A stretch of 64,000 nucleotides of DNA, from contig CAJNOL010000527.1 in NCBI GenBank assembly GCA_905250125.1, positions 4,356 to 68,355 on the forward strand, in the 5' to 3' direction. The position numbers and the translations under genes were made by a program. Below the pieces are notes generated by a model. That model was not told the origin of the DNA. It worked only from the letters and a program-made list of their open reading frames with translations, and did no database searches. The DNA is from Rotaria sordida (taxonomy: Eukaryota > Rotifera > Eurotatoria > Philodinida > Philodinidae). This document shows positions 59,765-64,000 of the stretch, in pieces (the stretch's first letter is position 1; each line of letters begins with the position of its first letter).

Positions 59765-60568
59765 CCTCGAGAGGTCGAAAAGGATTCAATGTACAGAATT
59801 ACACTTTCAAAGACGACTGAGCTGAGGACCAGATGGAATAGCAATGAACATTTTTCTGGTAAACAAAAATTTGGTGAACAGAGCACGTGAAAGAGAAAAA
59901 GTAGACACAATCGACGCGCCTCAATCGATCATGACGAATCCTAAGATAGAAGAACATTAGAAACAAGATTGTTGACAATCTGTGGTATTATTCTTTCTAA
60001 GAAAAGAAGTTTTGACGAGTCCATTCCTAAGTAAAGAAACTTTCAAGTTTCGAGCGACACTAATGAAACTTAAAAGAAATTTATTCAAATCTGCGGAACC
60101 TAAAAATCTCTTCAGTTGAAAAAGTTCAAATCAAAAAGTTAAAGTACATGAGCAAATTCTTCTGATCATTATGGTAGATTTTGTGTATCAAACTTTGCTT
60201 AAACACATATGACACCAGTAATAGTAATTATGAATTTAAATGATACACTGTCTTGTGAAGAGACTATTTTGATAAAGGACAACAAGAAATTGTGTATTAC
60301 ATAATCATTTGATTGCCATATTGCCATTTGCTATAAGTCATAAGCGTCATCCTCATCACTTGCTCGTCTATCGTTTTGCAATTTTGTATAGCTGAATATA
60401 TGACTCATTTAGATGACTCATCGAGTGTACTCGTATAAGCTTTCGTTTCTTACCTGTAGATTTCGCAAGACAAATTATTATAAAAGACGTGCGTAACTAC
60501 TCCTTTTCTCTTTCAGTGTTTTTTTTTGATATTTCACGGATAGACTCACATAAAGAAAAAAATCAAAC
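59765..60568. other. Upstream region of the sirtuin gene
   Basis: Probable sirtuin promoter near 60470-60560. No gene in between and no distinct element recognised. Confidence 0.4.
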
Positions 60569-61978
60569 ATGGCGCACGGCATCTCGGATACCGAGTGTAA
60601 AAAGGAATATTTTGATTCACAATCAGAACTCGATGCCAAGTTAGATCAATTGGCTCAATGGATAAAAGAAAGTCGACATTTGATCGTATTCACAGGTATG
60701 TCTAATGATTGCTATTCATCTCCTAGAATTCATTTGTATATACGTATGTTAGGTGCCGGAGTATCCACATCAACTGGAATTCCGGATTTTCGCAGTGCAA
60801 TGGACACTGTATTACCCACGGGACCTGGTGCGTGGGAATTACGTGAGTAAGTCAGCTTAACATCGTTTTCGTACACACCGATTTTTCATCTATATTAGTA
60901 ATAAAACGTCTCGATCGAAGAAGGCAGTAGTCATTGACGACATGCAAAAAGCAATTCCATCGCCTTCTCACATGTATGTTGTTTCATCAGAACTTAAGAA
61001 CAAAACTAATTCTGATTTTCATCAGGGCTCTCGTCGAATTACAACGTCGTGGCATTCTCAAATGTTTAATATCGCAAAATTGCGATGGTCTACATTTGCG
61101 CAGCGGCATGAATCCAGCTCATCTAGCCGAATTACATGGCAATATGAATTTGGAAATATGTAAAAAATGCAAAGCTAGATATTTACGAGATTTTGATACG
61201 GACACTGGTCGTTTAAATCATTCGACTGGCCGTCGATGTGACAAACCTGAATGTCGTGGTCAATTGAGAGATTCAATTATTAATTTTGGCGAAAATTTAC
61301 CAGAAGACGAACTGAACAAAGCCTTTGATCATGCAGAAAAAGCCGATGTGTGTCTCGTTCTCGGTAAGATCATAATATTCACACAATTTCTGTCGTGCTA
61401 ATCTTAATCGAATTACAGGCAGTAGTTTGACTGTCACACCGGCAGCTGATATTCCACGTCGAGTGGCAAAACGAAAGAAAAAATTGATCATTGGTAATCT
61501 CCAACGCACTCCACTGTATAACCGTGCGACAATGAATATTCATGCATTCAGCGATACAATCATGCAGGGCTTGATGGAACGACTAAACATATCAATTCCG
61601 CCATGGATTCTTCGACGACGTGTTCTTGTGACATGTCAAAACGACAGTGATAAACATAAAACTACGATCACCATCGAAGGTCGTGATCCTGACAATGCTG
61701 AAATTCCATTTACACTCTTCGAATCGATTCAAGTGATTATTGGTGATCGAGCAAAAGAAGAATTCACTCGAGAACCATTTGTCTTTGAAGTGTCCGACAA
61801 AAACGTTCATCCGATCACTGTTCGACTCAATTTCTTCGGTCATTACAATGAAATTCCATTCGAACTTTATTATGTCAATGTGAAAAATATTCCAAAAGAA
61901 GAACAATTCTACTTATTCTACAACCCGTTGAAGGGTGAATGGCATAAAACGACTGACGAGAGTGATTTGCCCGTTTGA
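60569..61978 (+). CDS. SIRT6/7-type (class IV) sirtuin
   Basis: Five exons: 60569-60695, 60753-60846, 60899-60973, 61026-61363, 61419-61978. Introns are 52-57 nt, GT-AG, and all phases agree; 397 aa. The NAD-binding Rossmann parts are GAGVSTSTGIPDFRS (from residue 43), QNCDGLH (116-122) and LGSSLTV. Catalytic His136 stands in AELHGNM. The zinc site is Cys144, 147, 170 and 175. GRRC and ELNKAFDHAEKAD-type spacing, with the short helical module typical of class IV, favour SIRT6/7 over SIRT1-3; the order SQNCDGLHLRSG is most like SIRT7. These enzymes are nuclear NAD+-dependent deacylases acting on histones, some also with mono-ADP-ribosyl transfer. A C-terminal extension of about 120 residues past the core is unlike either human protein. 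No disabling change. Confidence 0.9.
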
Positions 61979-62038
61979 ACTGATTCACAACTTTTGGAAA
62001 AAAAAGTCTCTTATCTCTAATAACAATATAAAACAAAG

Positions 62039-62044
62039 AATAAA
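62039..62044 (+). terminator. Likely poly(A) signal of the sirtuin gene
   Basis: AATAAA begins 61 bp after the sirtuin stop codon, on the same strand and at a usual distance for a short 3' untranslated region. Confidence 0.5.
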
Positions 62045-62712
62045 TATTTTACATTTGAGTGTTCTGTTTCTTTTGCGTTGTTTCTTTGGTATTGGCAGAG
62101 TGAGAAAGATGCATAGGTAATTGATCAGAACCATTTCATTCTGAAAGAATATCTTTCCGGACGTGAGGATCGAATAACATGAGTTAATAGAAGATATCTG
62201 CTTGTAATGAAGCGTGAACACAAAAAAAAGAGAGAAGCGCTCATAATCATCACCTTCGTCCCATAATATAACTAATACAGTGAGGAATATCATACTATCG
62301 AATATCATCATAGATTAACTAATGTTTACGTTTGGTTCTTTTCATGTGCAAAGTTAGTTTGGATTCATATGAGCTGGGAAAATGCTCTCTGTTCATCAAT
62401 CATGTGGGATAATATATCTGTACTAGTATTATTATTTAATTGCATGAAATATGTTAGTTATTCTTGTTACACATGTATCTATGAAACTCTTGTCCCTCAC
62501 AAGTATTGATAGTGTTACAAAAGCATAGATACCTACGATATTGATAAATTCAATAAACTCATGTTTAAAAAAAATGTGCTCTTCTAACACAAGGTGTTTG
62601 TTCCAAAAATCTGATCGAAAAAAAGAAACAAGAATATATGTTTAATCATTCAAACGATGTACATGAGACTTTTATAGTTTGATTCTATATTCATTGAAGT
62701 TCTATTTCACAT
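62045..62712. other. Intergenic, nothing recognised
   Basis: AT-rich, with no supported gene. Confidence 0.45.
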
Positions 62713-63315
62713 AAAGGATCCGCCGGATAAGGGTCCAAATCTGCCATCCCGTGCATCAAAATTACATTCATGCTTTTCTAAAAGGCTGTATGTTATTTAG
62801 AATACTACCAAAGTATGAAATTCATTGCCTTAGCCCCATCTCATGAACTGTTTTTTATTCTTGCTCTGTCCTATCCTATCCCATGCTGAGAGACTCATAT
62901 CCTAGTACTATAATACACTCTAAAAAAAACGTTCTTTTACTGAACTTGTGTCCAAGGAAAGAATATTTCTGGTTCTGTGCGAAACTTCTGTATGTCTTTT
63001 GCTTCAATGTACTGATCGTCAAGGTTTTTTATGTTGAGTAACAGCGTATGAAATCAAAAAAGCGCTTCCTCGGATACAGATTGGTAGAAGAACCTATTTT
63101 TTTTTAGAGCGTATTGTAGTACTAGGCTGTGAGTCTCTCAGCATGATGTAGGATATGACAGAGCAAGAATAAAAAACAGTTCATGAGATGGGGCTAAGGT
63201 AGTGAACCTCATACTTTGGTAGGATTCTAAATAACATGTAGCCTTTTAGGAATGCATGAATGTAATTTTGTTGCATGGGGTGGCAGATTTGGACCCTTAT
63301 CCGGCAGGGTCCTTT
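62713..63315. mobile_element. 603-bp foldback element
   Basis: AAAGGATCCGCCGGATAAGG at the left is mirrored by CCTTATCCGGCAGGGTCCTTT at the right. The left arm runs to about 62930 and the right arm starts near 63098, with about 168 bp between. Arms of roughly 215 bp differ at scattered sites. The spacer has no transposase. I find no convincing target duplication. The termini are unlike those of the elements at 26866 and 29532, so this is a third family. Confidence 0.85.
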
Positions 63316-63700
63316 CAATGAGATATAATTATATTTTTAATCAATAAAAATAATCAATTATGTATCAAAATAGAATTTATTATTATCAAATTTCTTGAAT
63401 TGAATTTGAATATAAAACAAATGAAAAGGAATTTTCATCAAATGTTTTTAGAAAAAAAACGAAAATAATTTAAATCAAAAAATAAGATTAGTAAAAAAAT
63501 TTAAATTAAGTTTGAGATGAAACAAATGTTACTTATATTTTATCTTCATAAAAATAACAAACAAGAACTTCTGTCGTTTGTTCAAGCGAAAATTCATTGT
63601 AACAAGATATAAAATTATACTTTTTTTGTCAAACTAATCAATCAAACTTGTTTTTTGATACTTATTAGAATAAAGATGAGTTTTATGTCATTCGTCAGGT
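63316..63700. other. Intergenic, AT-rich
   Basis: Separates the foldback from the AGTACTC field. No feature seen. Confidence 0.45.
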
Positions 63701-63935
63701 GAATATCTTCCCTAGTGAAGGTATTCATCAAGAGAGTACTCAAAAAGTACTCACGCTAGAAAATACCGCGAGAACTCATGGGTCCTCAAGGCATTTGAGT
63801 ACTCACCAGTGGCACTCGTGCTAGAATTTGAGTATCTGAGTACGGCTATTGAGTATTCGCGCTAGAATCTGAGTATAACCGTCGAGTACTTGCCTTAAAA
63901 TAATGGGTGTTTCACAAGTACTCTTATATAGTTTT
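63700..63935. repeat. Field of GAGTACTC/CGCTAGAAT motifs
   Basis: GAGTACTC or one-base variants occur about nine times in 230 bp, interleaved with CGCTAGAA(A/T) three times. Unit spacing is roughly 35-40 bp with drift. Style and motif core (GTAC) recall the GGGTACCC fields at 38.4-39.1 kb. The field may continue beyond the window. Confidence 0.65.
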
Positions 63936-64000
63936 TGAATATTCTAGTCGTTTATGTAAAATATTCATAGGCTTACATTCTGATCATTACCGTTGCACTA

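Overview
The window looks like nuclear DNA of a bdelloid rotifer (Rotaria/Adineta type). The base composition is AT-rich. Genes are interrupted by short GT-AG introns, mostly 53-66 nt. The gene content is bdelloid-like: an R-S-E class ADP-ribosyltransferase, an NHL-repeat protein, a DGAT2-family acyltransferase, GNAT proteins and a rhodopsin-like receptor fragment. G-rich tracts built on TGTGGG, the hexamer described for bdelloid telomeres, recur throughout. The assignment is inference; no rRNA, tRNA or marker gene was seen.

Layout. 1-7.2 kb: an 81-bp satellite, a large telomere-like hairpin and a field of GAACATCCGTT-like motifs. 7.2-8.2 kb: an ADP-ribosyltransferase reading frame broken by one in-frame stop. 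8.3-13.8 kb: AT-rich, with a degenerate array and one eroded frame. 13.8-16.5 kb (minus): an N-myristoylated protein kinase whose downstream exons encode two canonical PBZ (poly-ADP-ribose-binding) zinc fingers. 18.5-26.5 kb: a dense cluster of telomere-like hairpins around one secreted Cys-rich protein, ending at a 100-N gap that falls inside a hairpin. 26.8-30.2 kb: two long foldback elements. 30.8-31.8 kb: NHL protein. 32-34 kb: tandem array and a 201-bp MITE. 35.2-36.9 kb (minus): secreted coiled-coil/collagen-like gene with an in-frame stop. 38.3-44.6 kb: no genes, but GTACCC motif fields, minisatellites, eight CCAAT-type boxes about 31.6 bp apart and three copies of a structured 0.7-kb repeat. 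45.4-49.8 kb (minus): DGAT2/MOGAT gene, a decayed GNAT gene, a hammerhead-like motif and an intact GNAT gene. 53-54.5 kb: a GPI-anchor-like glycoprotein and a receptor fragment ending at a hairpin. 56.5-58 kb (minus): NEK6/7-type kinase in nine exons. 59.4-59.8 kb: frameshifted membrane-protein fragment. 60.6-62 kb: SIRT6/7-type sirtuin in five exons. 62.7-63.3 kb: third foldback. 63.7-63.9 kb: AGTACTC motif field.

Common themes. Three loci act on or read NAD-derived marks: the ADP-ribosyltransferase, the kinase-PBZ fusion and the sirtuin. They are spread over 53 kb, so a shared pathway is only a hypothesis. Intact genes lie among several with single disabling lesions. The most unusual feature is a family of about sixteen hairpins made of a G-rich telomere-like arm, a short purine-rich loop and a C-rich arm, always in that order. 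Exon coordinates come from reading frames, splice consensus and phase agreement, not from transcripts.
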